Below, piece by piece: positions 8,355-17,408 of a stretch of 64,000 nucleotides of DNA. The translations under genes were made by a program, and so were the position numbers. Under the pieces are notes generated by a model. It saw only the letters and a list, made by a program, of their open reading frames with translations, had not been told where the DNA came from and made no database searches. Origin of the DNA: Hyphomonadaceae bacterium (GTDB taxonomy: Bacteria; Pseudomonadota; Alphaproteobacteria; Caulobacterales; Aquidulcibacteraceae); assembly GCA_023384105.1 (NCBI GenBank), contig JAHDXR010000003.1:286621-350620 (forward strand), given 5' to 3'. The first letter of the stretch is position 1; every line of letters starts with the position of its first letter.

Positions 8355-9674
8355 TCAGGGCGACGGCGCAAGCGGCGCGACGCGCGGCTCGCCCGCCGGG
8401 TCGGCTTCGCCGCGCGACACCACCGTCGCCACCACGAGGTCGCCGGTGACGTTGAGCGTGGTCCGGCACATGTCGAGGAAGCGGTCGACGCCGAGGATGA
8501 GGCCGATGCCCTCCGGCGGCACCCCGACCATCACCAGGATCATCGCGATCACCGGCAGCGACCCCGCCGGCACGCCGGCCGTGCCGATGCCGCCGAGGAT
8601 GCACACCAGCATGACGACGATCTGCTGCTGGAGCGAAAGGTCGATGCCGAAGAACTGCGCCAGGAACAGCACGGTCACGCCCTCGAACAGGGCGGTGCCG
8701 TTCTGGTTGGCGGTGGCGCCGACGGTCAGCACGAAGCGCGAGATCTTGCGCGGCAGCTTCAGTTCGGTCTCCGCCGCGCGCAGCGAAACGGGGAGGGTGG
8801 CGTTGGACGATGCGGTGGAGAAGGCCACGACCATCGGTTCGCGCACGTCGGCGAAGAACCGGAACGGATTGCGCCCGCCGAAGATCAGCACCACCAGCGG
8901 GTAGACCACGAACATGTGGATCGCCATCGCCGCCACGGCGACGCCTGTGAACGCCGCGAGCCGCAGCAGCAGGTCCCAGCCGAACAGCGCCGCGAGATTG
9001 AACATGAGGCACGCGATCGCGATCGGCGCCAGTTTGATGACGAGGTTGATGAGCTTCATCATCACCTCGAACATCCCGGCGATGGTCAGCTGCAGCTGAT
9101 CGGTGGCGGGACTCTTCACCATCACCAGGCCGATGCCGAAGAACAGCGCGAACACCATCACCGGCAGCACCAGATTGGCGCTGGCGGCGGCGAACACGTT
9201 CGACGGCACCAGATCGAGGAAGAACTGGCCGAGATTCACGCTTTGCGGCGCGTTGGCGACGATGCCGGCGGCGCCTTCGGCGCCTTGCGCCAGGAGCTGT
9301 TGCGCCAGCGCCGGATCGACCCCGTCGCCCGGCCGCAACACGTTGACCATGCCGAGGCCGATGAGCACGGCGATGGTGGAGATCACCACCGTCATCAGCA
9401 GCGTCTTCCAGCCGACGCGGCCCAGCGCGCCCAGATCGCCCATCTCGGCGACGCCCATCACCAGCGCGCTGAACAACAGCGGCAGCACCAGCATGAACAG
9501 GAGGCGCAGGAAAATCTGGCCGAGCGGGCCGGTGATGTTGTCGGTCAGCCAGATCACCCAGGCGGTGTCGGGCCCGAGATTGAGATTGACATAGAGGCCC
9601 GCGCCCAAGCCGACGGCGAAGCCAAGCAGCATCAGCCAATGCAGCGGGAGGCCGCCCTTCTTGGTCGCTTCCAT
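8355..9674 (-). CDS. dicarboxylate/amino acid:cation symporter (DAACS family, GltP/DctA-like)
   Basis: 439-residue inner-membrane secondary transporter with about eight membrane spans plus two re-entrant hairpins. Diagnostic motifs: STASSNATLP (hairpin 1), TANQNGTALFEG (cation/substrate site in TM7), GIGTAGVPAGS (hairpin 2) and DRFLDMCRTTLNVTGD in TM8 with the Asp, Arg and Asn that coordinate substrate. Arg in TM8 favours acidic substrates (glutamate, aspartate or C4-dicarboxylates). Codirectional with the DUF5694 gene but with a 65-bp gap. Confidence 0.93.
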   Translation of the reverse strand: MEATKKGGLPLHWLMLLGFAVGLGAGLYVNLNLGPDTAWVIWLTDNITGPLGQIFLRLLFMLVLPLLFSALVMGVAEMGDLGALGRVGWKTLLMTVVISTIAVLIGLGMVNVLRPGDGVDPALAQQLLAQGAEGAAGIVANAPQSVNLGQFFLDLVPSNVFAAASANLVLPVMVFALFFGIGLVMVKSPATDQLQLTIAGMFEVMMKLINLVIKLAPIAIACLMFNLAALFGWDLLLRLAAFTGVAVAAMAIHMFVVYPLVVLIFGGRNPFRFFADVREPMVVAFSTASSNATLPVSLRAAETELKLPRKISRFVLTVGATANQNGTALFEGVTVLFLAQFFGIDLSLQQQIVVMLVCILGGIGTAGVPAGSLPVIAMILVMVGVPPEGIGLILGVDRFLDMCRTTLNVTGDLVVATVVSRGEADPAGEPRVAPLAPSP

Positions 9675-9801
9675 GTCTTTCCCCCGCGCCTGTTTTGTTC
9701 TGGTGAGCTTGGCTAGCGGCAGGGGCGCGCGCGATCAACCCGCGCGGTTATAGCTTTTGTTTCGGCGTGGCCCCCCGCAAATCGAAACGCCGCCATAAGC
9801 G

Positions 9802-9835
9802 AAGGCCGCGGAGGGGGAGCATCCTCCGCGGCCTT
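9802..9835 (-). terminator. hairpin terminator downstream of the micropeptide pair
   Basis: A perfect 13-bp stem (AAGGCCGCGGAGG/CCTCCGCGGCCTT) with an 8-nt loop. It lies 43 bp beyond the second micropeptide stop on the minus strand and upstream of the symporter gene. There is no long T tract. Confidence 0.65.
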
Positions 9836-9877
9836 GCTGTCGGGCCGCCCGGCTGGGGGCGGATCGGTCGCGGGGAG

Positions 9878-9970
9878 CTACGCGACGATTTGGGCGGCTT
9901 GGGTCATGACGGACATCGCGACCGGAGCGAACACGGCGCAGGCGGCGATCAGGGCGTAGAACTTGGTCAT
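9878..9970 (-). CDS. 30-aa hydrophobic micropeptide B (tandem paralogue)
   Basis: A 31-codon ORF whose product starts MTKFY, has FAP at residues 14-16 and ends QAAQIVA (24-30). It is 17/30 identical to the micropeptide encoded just upstream, with ends conserved and the middle varying conservatively. The body is hydrophobic (LIAACAVFAPVAM), so a single membrane segment or a signal-like peptide is likely. The upstream GAGAG is a weak ribosome-binding site. A 13-bp hairpin follows. Function unknown; I recognise no family. Paralogy of two tiny ORFs is the main evidence that they are real genes. Confidence 0.6.
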   Translation of the reverse strand: MTKFYALIAACAVFAPVAMSVMTQAAQIVA

Positions 9971-9998
9971 CGGATTGCTCTCGAAACGGGGTTGGCGC

Positions 9999-10091
9999 TT
10001 AGGCGACGATCTGGGCGGCTTGGTTCAGCGCGGCGTAGGCCATCGGCGCGAACGTCAGGGCCGCGAACAGGATCGAGTAGAACTTGGTCAT
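9999..10091 (-). CDS. 30-aa hydrophobic micropeptide A (tandem paralogue)
   Basis: Encodes a 30-residue peptide starting MTKFY, with FAP at 14-16 and ending QAAQIVA, matching the downstream copy at 17 of 30 positions. A strong ribosome-binding site (GGAGGAG, about 7 nt upstream of ATG) precedes it. The copies are separated by 28 bp and share a downstream hairpin, so a bicistronic transcript is likely. The central SILFAALTFAPMAYAAL is hydrophobic with an AxA-like end, compatible with a membrane peptide or a cleaved signal leaving about 10 residues. No known toxin or leader-peptide family is recognised. Confidence 0.65.
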   Translation of the reverse strand: MTKFYSILFAALTFAPMAYAALNQAAQIVA

Positions 10092-10261
10092 GGGTCTTGC
10101 TCCTCCGGGCGAAGCGCCATCGCCTCGATGAGGAGAAGCTACCCGCCGCCCCGCCTGGGCGCTGTGACGCCGGTCACGCCCGCAAAACGCCGGCGCGGCG
10201 GCGCGACCGGGGCGCGATTGGCGGCTATGATTCGCGCGACCGAATCCCAGGGGAGGCGTGC

Positions 10262-10438
10262 ATGGCTGAGGAGATCGAGTTCGAGGAAGTCGAGGAGGAG
10301 TGGGATGAAGTCCTCATCGACATGCGCCGGTTCGCGGTCGAGCAGGCGGTGCTGCTGAGAGCGCCGGGCGACACGCTCGCGGACGTTCTCAAGGCCGCCG
10401 AGCGCATCGTGCAGTACATCGCCCACGGGCCGGAATAA
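10262..10438 (+). CDS. small acidic protein of unknown function (58 aa)
   Basis: Starts at an ATG preceded by AGGGGAGG at good spacing. The N-terminal third is extremely acidic (MAEEIEFEEVEEEWDEVLID); the rest (RRFAVEQAVLLRA, LADVLKAAERIVQYI) looks like two helices. A longer in-frame ORF upstream to 9767 runs antisense through the micropeptide genes and is rejected as a start. No family recognised. Convergent with holA. Confidence 0.6.
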   Translation: MAEEIEFEEVEEEWDEVLIDMRRFAVEQAVLLRAPGDTLADVLKAAERIVQYIAHGPE

Positions 10439-10462
10439 GACCGCCTCCCAAAGCGCCGCGCC

Positions 10463-11485
10463 TCAGGCCACCAGTTTCGCCACGCTGCGATAGGCGTCGG
10501 CGGCGATCAGGTCTTGCGGCGCGCCGGCGGTCTTGGCGCGCAGTTCGGCGGTCCAGAGAATATCGAACGCGGCGTTGAGCTTCCTGCCGGTCCAGAGCCG
10601 CGCCTGCGCGGCGACGGCGTCGCGCTCTTTCCAGAACACGGGCGGGCGCAGCTTGGCGACGGCGTCGCTCGGGCTCAGGCCGGAATCGATCAGCAGGCGC
10701 GCCTCACGCAGCTGAAGCATGCGCCGCAACAAGGCCCGCAGCGCCGAAACGCCGGAGAGCGCATCGATCCGCGCCAGCGCCTCCACCGCCTGCGCGGCGC
10801 GCCCCTGCGCGGCGGCGAGGCTGGCGGCGTCGAGCGCGCTCTCGGCTTCGTCGGCCAGCAGCGCGCCGAGGTCGGCGGCGCTGACCGGACGGCCGAGCCC
10901 ATGCGCATAAAGCGCGAGCTTCTCGATCTCCTTGACGGCGAGGCCGCGGTCGGCGGGGAGGGCGGAGAGGAACGCGTCTTCCGCGCCGGGCTCGAAACTC
11001 AGGCCCAATTCCTTCGCCAGCGTGCGCGCGTGCTGGGCGCGTTCGGCGTCGGTCTCTTCGTAGAAAGCGATGACGGCGCCGGTCTTGGCGGCGGCGAACT
11101 TCTTCACCAGCTCGGCGGTGGAGCCGAGATCGCCGGCTTCGACGATGAGATAGCCCAGCGGCTCGCCGCGCTCGACGGCGTCGAGCGCGTCAAGAATCGC
11201 CGCATCCGCGCCTTTGCCGGAGATGCGCGCCCACACGATCGTCGGTCCGCCCAGCAGTGATTGCGCCGCCAGCGCATCGGCGAGCCGGGCGCCGTCCTTT
11301 CTGATCTCGTCTTCGCCGAGCTTGGTGACGGCGTAGGGATCGTCGCTCTTGCCGACGGCCCAGGCGGCCAGCTTCTGCGCCGCTTCGTGAGCGAAGCTTT
11401 CGTTCGGGCCATAGAGCAGAACGGCGCGGACGGCTTTGTCCGGCTTGTCGAGGAAGCGCCGGATCGAGGCGCCCTGAATCTTCAC
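10463..11485 (-). CDS. holA: HolA, DNA polymerase III delta subunit
   Basis: Clamp-loader delta subunit that opens the beta sliding clamp. The 340-residue length and the sequence YGPNESFAHEAAQKL, LLGGPTIVWARISGK, the AFYEETDAE segment and the collar-domain WKERDAVAAQARLWT fit alphaproteobacterial HolA. Lies 10 bp downstream of lptE in the order leuS-lptE-holA, common in this class and probably one transcript. Confidence 0.92.
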   Translation of the reverse strand: MKIQGASIRRFLDKPDKAVRAVLLYGPNESFAHEAAQKLAAWAVGKSDDPYAVTKLGEDEIRKDGARLADALAAQSLLGGPTIVWARISGKGADAAILDALDAVERGEPLGYLIVEAGDLGSTAELVKKFAAAKTGAVIAFYEETDAERAQHARTLAKELGLSFEPGAEDAFLSALPADRGLAVKEIEKLALYAHGLGRPVSAADLGALLADEAESALDAASLAAAQGRAAQAVEALARIDALSGVSALRALLRRMLQLREARLLIDSGLSPSDAVAKLRPPVFWKERDAVAAQARLWTGRKLNAAFDILWTAELRAKTAGAPQDLIAADAYRSVAKLVA

Positions 11486-11495
11486 CGCGCCGGAC

Positions 11496-11987
11496 TCACC
11501 GGGCCGCGCCGGCTTCGCGCGCGTGCGCCAGGCGCAGCGCCAGCTCGGCGCGGAAGCGCTGCGCCATGGTCTCGGCCGCGCGCTCGCGCGCGTCGTCCTG
11601 CGAGGTGATTTCGCCGAATGCCGCGGTGGGGATGTCGTAATTCACCGTGGTGGTGACGGAGCCGCGCATCACCTGCGCGCCCGGCTGCGGCGGCGTCAGC
11701 ACATAATTGGCGATCAGCCGCAGTTCCGCGCGCGTGGCGGACTCGTCGATACGGATGCCGAGCGGCGTGACCCGCTCGGTCAGCCTGATCTCGAGCTGCG
11801 CGGGCGCGTCGCCGTTTTCCACCGCCAGGATGCGCGACAGCTCGGTGCGCAGCACGTGGCCGGCCTTGCCCTCGATCTCGCCGATCCGCACCGGGCCGAT
11901 GGCCTGGCCGCCGCCGGCCGGAGCGTACATCGGCTGGAAGCCGCAGGCGCCCAGGAGAAGCGTAAGGCTCACAATCAGCATGCGCAT
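11496..11987 (-). CDS. lptE: LptE, LPS-assembly lipoprotein
   Basis: Outer-membrane lipoprotein that plugs the LptD barrel during lipopolysaccharide export. 163 residues with a lipoprotein signal (MRMLIVSLTLLLGACGFQPM, lipobox LGAC, Cys15) followed by the alphaproteobacterial GFQPMYA start. The C-terminal helix (DDARERAAETMAQRFRAEL) is typical. Located between leuS and holA, as expected. Confidence 0.93.
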   Translation of the reverse strand: MRMLIVSLTLLLGACGFQPMYAPAGGGQAIGPVRIGEIEGKAGHVLRTELSRILAVENGDAPAQLEIRLTERVTPLGIRIDESATRAELRLIANYVLTPPQPGAQVMRGSVTTTVNYDIPTAAFGEITSQDDARERAAETMAQRFRAELALRLAHAREAGAAR

Positions 11988-12055
11988 CAGGGGTTCTCCC
12001 GCCGCTTTTCCTTACCGCGCGCCCCCGGACGCAAAACCGGCGGCTGCCGGGCGCG

Positions 12056-14788
12056 CTAGTTGGCGACGATATTCACGATCCTGTCGGGAACGACAATCAC
12101 CTTGCGGACGGTGACGCCCTCCAGGAACGGTTTCACCGCCGCATGCTGCAGTGCGAGTTCGCGCACGTCGGCCTCGGCGGCGCCTTTGGGCGCCTCGATT
12201 TCCGCGCGTTTCTTGCCGTTCACCTGGATCGGCAGCGTCACCGTGGTGCGCGCCGCCAGCGCCGGGTCGGCGGCCGGCCAGGGCGCGGTGGCGACGAAGC
12301 CTTCGCCGCCCAGCGTCTCCCAGCATTCTTCGGCCAGGTGCGGCATGAACGGGGAGATGAGCTGGGTCAGGATGCGCAGCGCCTCGCCGCGGGCGAACAC
12401 GGCGCCTTCGCCGTCGCCCTTCAGCTTGGCGATGGCGTTGACCAGTTCGTAGCCGCGCGCGACCGCGACATTGAAGCGGAAGCTCTCGATGTCGTCGGTG
12501 ACGCTCTGGATGGCGCGATGCGCGAGCTGGCGCAGCGCCAGCGCTTCGCCTTCATTGGCGGCTTGCGGCGCGGCCTCGCCTGGCTTCGGCGCGGGCCGGC
12601 CGTGCGCTTCGACCAGCGTCCACACGCGCTGCACGAAGTTCCAGGCGCCTTTGACGCCGGAAGCGGTCCATTCCACGTCGCGCTCGGGCGGCGAATCGCT
12701 GAGCACGAACCAGCGGGCGACGTCGGCGCCGAAATCCTGCACGAACGCGTCGAGATCGACGACGTTCTTCTTCGATTTCGACATCTTCTCGACCGCGCCG
12801 GTCTCGATCTGGAACAGCGAGCCTTTCTCGTAGAGCGTGCCGTCGCGGTTCTCGATCTCTTCCGGCAGCAGCCAGACAGGGGAGACGCGGTAGGGCTGAG
12901 GACCGTCCGCCTTCTCGGCGGCGAAGCCGGTGCCTTTTTCGACCAGGCGATCGCCCTTGCGCTCGACATAATCGGCCTGCAGCGGGCGCGGCGCGCGCCG
13001 GTAGGTCTCGTGCACCACCATGCCTTGCGTGAACAGGCTCCTGAACGGCTCGCCGTCGGCGGGGCCGTCGAGGAAGCCGCAATCGCGCATCGCGCGCGTG
13101 AAGAAGCGCGCGTAGAGCAGGTGCAGCACCGCATGCTCGACGCCGCCGACATATTGATCGACCGGCAGCCAATAGCCCGCGAGCTTCTTGTCAAACGGGG
13201 CGGCTTCGTTGTCCGGATCGGTGAAGCGCGCGAAGTACCAGCTCGAATCCACGAACGTATCGAGCGTGTCGGTTTCGCGCTCGGCCTTGCCGCCGCACTG
13301 CGGGCAGTCGACGTGCTTCCAGGTCGGGTGATGCGCCAGCGGATTGCCCGGCTTGTCGAATTTCACGTCGTTCGGCAGCGCCACCGGCAAATCCTTCTCC
13401 GGCACCGGCGCGACGCCGCACTTGGCGCAATGGATCGCCGGGATCGGGCAGCCCCAGTAGCGCTGGCGCGAAACGCCCCAGTCGCGCAGGCGCCATTGCG
13501 TGGTCGCTTCGCCCTTGCCGAGCTTCACCAGTTCCTCGATCGCGCGCGCGATCGCGTCCTTGGTGGAGAGGCCGTCGAGGAAGCGCGAATTATAGATCAC
13601 GCCGTCTTCGGCATAGGCTTCAGTGGTGATCGCGTGCGTGGCCGGATCGGCGCCCGGCGGCAGCACCACCGGCTTGAACGGCAGCTTGTACTTGTTGGCG
13701 AAGTCCAGGTCGCGCTGGTCGCCCGCCGGCGAGCCGAAAATCGCGCCCGTGCCGTAGCTCGAGAGCACGAAATTCGCCGCCCACACCGGCAATTCCCAGC
13801 TCTCGTCGAACGGGTGCTTCACGCGCAGGCCGAGATCGACGCCGAACTTCTCGGCTTTCTCGATGTCCGCTTCGCTGGTGCCGAGCTGGCCGGCCTTGGC
13901 GATGAAATCGGCGACGGCCGCATTGGTTTCGGCGATGCGCTTGGTGATCGGATGATCCGGCGCCAGCGCGACGAAGCTCGCGCCGAACAGCGTGTCCGGG
14001 CGCGTGGTGAACACTTCGATGGAGCGCGCGTCTTCAGACGCGCCTTGCGGGCCAGAAGGCCCGCGGTCCGAGATTTCGAACCGGAACCGCGCGCCCTGGC
14101 TCTTGCCGATCCAGTTCGTCTGCATCAGCCGCACTTTGTCCGGCCACTTGTCGAGCTTCTCCAGCGCGGCCAGCAGATCCTCGGCGTAGGCCGTGACCTT
14201 GAACATCCACTGTTCGAGTTCGCGCGTCTCCACCGGCGCGCCGGAGCGCCAGCCGCGGCCGTCCACCACCTGCTCGTTGGCGAGCACGGTGTTGTCGACC
14301 GGGTCCCAGTTCACCTTCTGCTTCTTGCGATAGACGAGGCCCTTTTTCCAGAACGCCAGGAACATCGCCTGCTGATGCTTGTAGTATTCGGGATCGCAGG
14401 TCGCGATTTCGCGCGACCAGTCGATCGCCAGGCCGAGCAATTTCAGCTGCTCGCGCATCGCGGCGATGTTGTCGTAGGTCCAGCCTTTCGGGTGGATGCC
14501 GCGCTCCATGGCGGCGTTTTCCGCCGGCAGGCCGAACGCATCCCAGCCCATCGGGTGCAGCACGTTGTAGCCGTTCGAGCGGCGGAAGCGGGCGATCACG
14601 TCGCCCATCGCGTAGTTGCGCGAGTGGCCGACATGGATGCGCCCCGAAGGGTAGGGGAACATCTCCAGCACGTAGGCCTTCTTCTTGCCCTTGGCCTCGT
14701 CGGGGCTGAGCGCGCGGTCGATCCCTGCGGCGGCCCAACGCTCGCGCCACTTCGGCTCGACTTCGCGATGATTGTATCTTGACGACAT
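12056..14788 (-). CDS. leuS: leucyl-tRNA synthetase
   Basis: Class I aminoacyl-tRNA synthetase, 910 residues. The HIGH-type motif HVGH is at 52-55 in [24 protein letters not shown] is near residue 668 in [11 protein letters not shown]. The insertion/editing domain carries [12 protein letters not shown] and a T-rich region before DVIYNS. A zinc-knuckle-like CAKCG...CPQCG pair lies around residues 450-500. The C-terminal domain ends with NGKKRAEI...[15 protein letters not shown]. First gene of leuS-lptE-holA. Confidence 0.97.
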   Translation of the reverse strand: MSSRYNHREVEPKWRERWAAAGIDRALSPDEAKGKKKAYVLEMFPYPSGRIHVGHSRNYAMGDVIARFRRSNGYNVLHPMGWDAFGLPAENAAMERGIHPKGWTYDNIAAMREQLKLLGLAIDWSREIATCDPEYYKHQQAMFLAFWKKGLVYRKKQKVNWDPVDNTVLANEQVVDGRGWRSGAPVETRELEQWMFKVTAYAEDLLAALEKLDKWPDKVRLMQTNWIGKSQGARFRFEISDRGPSGPQGASEDARSIEVFTTRPDTLFGASFVALAPDHPITKRIAETNAAVADFIAKAGQLGTSEADIEKAEKFGVDLGLRVKHPFDESWELPVWAANFVLSSYGTGAIFGSPAGDQRDLDFANKYKLPFKPVVLPPGADPATHAITTEAYAEDGVIYNSRFLDGLSTKDAIARAIEELVKLGKGEATTQWRLRDWGVSRQRYWGCPIPAIHCAKCGVAPVPEKDLPVALPNDVKFDKPGNPLAHHPTWKHVDCPQCGGKAERETDTLDTFVDSSWYFARFTDPDNEAAPFDKKLAGYWLPVDQYVGGVEHAVLHLLYARFFTRAMRDCGFLDGPADGEPFRSLFTQGMVVHETYRRAPRPLQADYVERKGDRLVEKGTGFAAEKADGPQPYRVSPVWLLPEEIENRDGTLYEKGSLFQIETGAVEKMSKSKKNVVDLDAFVQDFGADVARWFVLSDSPPERDVEWTASGVKGAWNFVQRVWTLVEAHGRPAPKPGEAAPQAANEGEALALRQLAHRAIQSVTDDIESFRFNVAVARGYELVNAIAKLKGDGEGAVFARGEALRILTQLISPFMPHLAEECWETLGGEGFVATAPWPAADPALAARTTVTLPIQVNGKKRAEIEAPKGAAEADVRELALQHAAVKPFLEGVTVRKVIVVPDRIVNIVAN

Positions 14789-14840
14789 GGCTGCTCACGC
14801 CCCTTCCGGAGCGTTGTTAAGACGAGAACCGAACGCCGGT

Positions 14841-15347
14841 CTAGCGGACGTTGCTAAGCCGCAGCTGGCGCGCGCGCGTGAGGATCGCGTTTTCGATCTG
14901 GATTTCGGTGTCCGGATCGACGGTGGCGTCCACCCACTGGCCGTTCTGCTGCGTCTGCTTGAAGATCGAGACGTTCAGCGCGTCGGCGCGCAGGCGCGTG
15001 TCGAGGATATAGACCGTGGCCTTGAAGCGCTCGTTCGGCGTCGTCGGATCGGAGTACCAGTCGGTGATGATTACGCCGCCGAACGGGTCGGCCGAGGCGA
15101 GCGGCATGAAATTCAGCGTGTCGAGCGAAGCGCGCCACAGGAACGAGTTCACGCCGATGCCGGCTTCCTGGCGGCTGCTCCCGCCGCCGCCGCCGAACAG
15201 CGGGATGCCGCCGCGTTCGCGGTCGGCGTCGGCGCGGGACTGGCCGGCCGGCGAATCGTCGGCGCGGAACATCGAGCACGCGGAAAGCGCTACGGCCGCC
15301 GTCATGAAGAGAGCGCCCTTCAAGAGCGTCCGCCCAGCCTTCGTCAT
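14841..15347 (-). CDS. DUF3576 family lipoprotein
   Basis: Start chosen at the ATG with GGAGGGA 8 nt upstream (product MTKAGRTLLKG); a further in-frame ATG at 15371 lacks this site. A lipoprotein signal ends in LSACSMF. The core IGVNSFLWRASLDTLNFMPL, DPFGGVIITDWY and FKATVYILDTRLRADAL is the signature of DUF3576, an alphaproteobacterial family with no assigned function. It precedes leuS on the same strand with a 52-bp gap, a neighbourhood usual for this family. Probably an envelope protein. Confidence 0.88.
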   Translation of the reverse strand: MTKAGRTLLKGALFMTAAVALSACSMFRADDSPAGQSRADADRERGGIPLFGGGGGSSRQEAGIGVNSFLWRASLDTLNFMPLASADPFGGVIITDWYSDPTTPNERFKATVYILDTRLRADALNVSIFKQTQQNGQWVDATVDPDTEIQIENAILTRARQLRLSNVR

Positions 15348-15507
15348 CTGATAGTCCCTCCGCGTGTCCATTGGCCGCCGTTTCAGCCCCCGGCGGGCAG
15401 CCCATATAACATGCAGCCGGGGTGGGGCCAGTGGTCCACTGCGAAGCCGGCTATCTTGTGGCTGTCGCTCGCCGAATTGGTTAAGGCAACTGGGAACGGG
15501 GCCTGAT

Positions 15508-15523
15508 CGTCAAGATTTTGACG
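15508..15523. promoter_or_regulatory. inverted repeat upstream of ntrZ
   Basis: CGTCAA-GATT-TTGACG, two perfect 6-bp arms, in the 271-bp gap between the divergent DUF3576 gene and ntrZ. A possible operator or a -35 (TTGACG) for ntrZ. Nothing else convincing is seen in this gap. Confidence 0.35.
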
Positions 15524-15618
15524 AAATATTCGCCTCCACGTGTGACCTTAAATTCACAGCGCGCCCCCCGAGATTCGGGTATGGTGGGCGGCTAGGGCAG
15601 AGAGCTGAGGGGTAGTTG

Positions 15619-16074
15619 GTGTTTCGGCCAGCCACATTCGTGATCGCAGGAGCCGCCGTTTTGGCGACGGCCGGCGTCGCGCATGCGCAGCAGGCCCCGG
15701 CCGCCCCGGTGGCCGAAAGCACCGCGAGCCGCGCCGCCGTGCCCTGGTACCAGCGCTTCACCACTTCCAATGGCGTCACCGAGTCGATCACCGGCGAACG
15801 CGAGAACGACCGGGTCCTGCCGCCGGCGTGGTCGCTGAGCCAGCGCTGGGGCCTCACGCTCGACGTGCGCGAAGCCCAGCGGATCGAGCGCTCGCCGGAA
15901 GGCGGCCGCGGCGACCAGGCCTCCGTCGGCGCCTATTACCAGTTCACGCCGAACATGCGTCTCGGCGGCGAAGTCAGCGTCGAGTCCGGCGAACGGCCGC
16001 TGACCCTGACCCCGGCCGAGCGCCGCGACGAGCCGCGCGCCGACGTCCGGATCGAATCTGCGTTCCGCTTCTAA
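15619..16074 (+). CDS. ntrZ: NtrZ-family periplasmic regulatory protein
   Basis: About 151 residues with a Sec signal peptide ([17 protein letters not shown]). The mature part has [12 protein letters not shown] and a C-terminal beta-rich [24 protein letters not shown], resembling NtrZ, the periplasmic protein that in Caulobacter inhibits the NtrY sensor kinase. GTG at 15619 is preferred because the GAGGGG run lies about 6 nt upstream; TTG at 15616 is the alternative. No ntrY/ntrX in the window, so the regulatory role is inferred from family only. Confidence 0.72.
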   Translation: MFRPATFVIAGAAVLATAGVAHAQQAPAAPVAESTASRAAVPWYQRFTTSNGVTESITGERENDRVLPPAWSLSQRWGLTLDVREAQRIERSPEGGRGDQASVGAYYQFTPNMRLGGEVSVESGERPLTLTPAERRDEPRADVRIESAFRF

Positions 16075-16664
16075 GCGGCCGCCAAAGCCTCCACAGCCGC
16101 CAGTCCGGCGAAGCCGCGCCCGCTGAGCCGGCGCGCCGTTTCGGCGTTGACGCCTCCCAGCGCAATCACTGGAACTCTGGCGTTGCGCGCCAATTGGCTG
16201 GCGCGGAACAGTCCCAGCGGCGTCCGGCCCGAGCCGCTTCGGGTCGGCAGCACCGGGGCGAGGACGCAGGCGTCGGCGCCGAGGGCCTCCGCCCGCGCGA
16301 TCCCCGCCGCATCGTGCGCCGCCGCCGTGACCAGCCCCGGCCCGCGCTGCGCCGGGACCAGCCGCTGCGGCCAGTGCACCCCGTCCGCGCCCACCCGCTG
16401 GGCCAGGGCCGGGTCCGCCGCAATCAGCAGAACCAGCCCGCGAGACCGGGCGATCGTCCGAAGCCGCCGCGCCATCCGCGCGCGATCCGGCGCGCCGAAG
16501 TGGCGATAGACGATCGCCGTCCCGCGCGGCAGCCGCCGGGCCGCGGCGCACGGATCGGGTGTCCGCTCGGGATCGGTGAAGAAAAACAGCGCCGGAATCG
16601 ACGGTGCGCCGGCCCCCCGGTTGAGCCGCCGCGCCTGCGCCGCTAGTGCGTTCGCTGAGCCCAT
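16071..16664 (-). CDS. thiE: thiamine phosphate synthase family protein (ThiE/TenI)
   Basis: 197 residues of TIM-barrel ThiE/TenI type: [12 protein letters not shown] near the N-terminus, [28 protein letters not shown] (phosphate loop) and [10 protein letters not shown]. The N-terminal pyrimidine-binding segment of true ThiE is not obvious, so it may be TenI-like. The proposed ATG overlaps the divergent YggS ATG within four bases; a start four codons further upstream (MFMG) or a downstream non-ATG start are alternatives. The stop overlaps the convergent ntrZ stop by 4 bp. Confidence 0.72.
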   Translation of the reverse strand: MGSANALAAQARRLNRGAGAPSIPALFFFTDPERTPDPCAAARRLPRGTAIVYRHFGAPDRARMARRLRTIARSRGLVLLIAADPALAQRVGADGVHWPQRLVPAQRGPGLVTAAAHDAAGIARAEALGADACVLAPVLPTRSGSGRTPLGLFRASQLARNARVPVIALGGVNAETARRLSGRGFAGLAAVEALAAA

Positions 16665-17337
16665 GAACATCGCCTCCGACATCGCCGCCGCCCGCGCCGG
16701 CATCCTCGATCGCATCGCCGCCGCCGCCCGCGCCGCCGGGCGCGATCCCCAAGCTGTTGCGCTGGTCGCGGTGTCGAAGCAACAGCCGGACGAGCGGATC
16801 GAGGCGATGCTGGCGGCCGGCCAGCGGTTGTTCGGCGAAAACCGGGTGCAGGAAGCGCAGGCGCGCTGGAGCGAACGCAGGGCCGCCGTTCCCGGCCTCA
16901 AGCTTCGGCTGATCGGCCCGCTCCAGTCCAACAAGGCCGCCGACGCGGCGCGCCTGTTCGACGCCATCGACAGCCTCGGCCGGCCCAAGCTCGCCGCCGC
17001 CATCGCCGACGCGGCGCAGAAGCAGGGCCGCTGTCCCGAGCTGCTGATCCAGGTGAACACCGGCGAGGAGCCGCAGAAGGCGGGCGTCGCTCCGGCCGAG
17101 GCCGACGCCTTCATCCGCGCCGTGCGCAAGGAATACGGGCTGCCGGTGGCGGGCCTGATGTGCATCCCGCCCGCCGACGAAGAGCCGGCGATGCACTTCG
17201 CCTTGCTGGCCAAGATCGCCGCGCGGAACGGACTCGTGGAACTTTCCATGGGCATGAGCCATGATTTCGAGACCGCCATCCGCTTCGGCGCAACCCAAGT
17301 GCGGGTAGGGTCGGCTCTTTTCGGAGCCAGGGGCTAG
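16663..17337 (+). CDS. YggS-family pyridoxal phosphate homeostasis protein
   Basis: PLP-binding protein of the YggS/PROSC family that buffers PLP and affects amino/keto-acid balance; not an enzyme in known members. 224 residues. PLP lysine in VAVSKQQP near residue 37, then [31 protein letters not shown] and the phosphate-binding [28 protein letters not shown]. An upstream in-frame ATG at 16576 would lie wholly within the divergent thiE-like gene. Confidence 0.94.
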   Translation: MNIASDIAAARAGILDRIAAAARAAGRDPQAVALVAVSKQQPDERIEAMLAAGQRLFGENRVQEAQARWSERRAAVPGLKLRLIGPLQSNKAADAARLFDAIDSLGRPKLAAAIADAAQKQGRCPELLIQVNTGEEPQKAGVAPAEADAFIRAVRKEYGLPVAGLMCIPPADEEPAMHFALLAKIAARNGLVELSMGMSHDFETAIRFGATQVRVGSALFGARG

Positions 17338-17408
17338 GCCGGCCGGGCGAGTCCGGTTGCAAAACCCTGAAAGGACGTGGTCATTACCCGGAGGGTAAAT
17401 TCAGGCCG

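Noticed and set aside
8290..9738. Minus-strand open frame continuing upstream of the DUF5694 gene
   Set aside because: It is the out-of-frame shadow of the symporter gene on the same strand; the signal peptide fixes the real start at 8289.
9767..10261. Long plus-strand extension of the acidic 58-aa protein
   Set aside because: The extension runs antisense through both micropeptide genes and the terminator; the internal ATG has the proper ribosome-binding site.
15455..15507. Sequence GCTCGCCGAATTGGTTAAGGC resembling a tRNA D-arm
   Set aside because: No matching acceptor, anticodon or T arms can be built around it.
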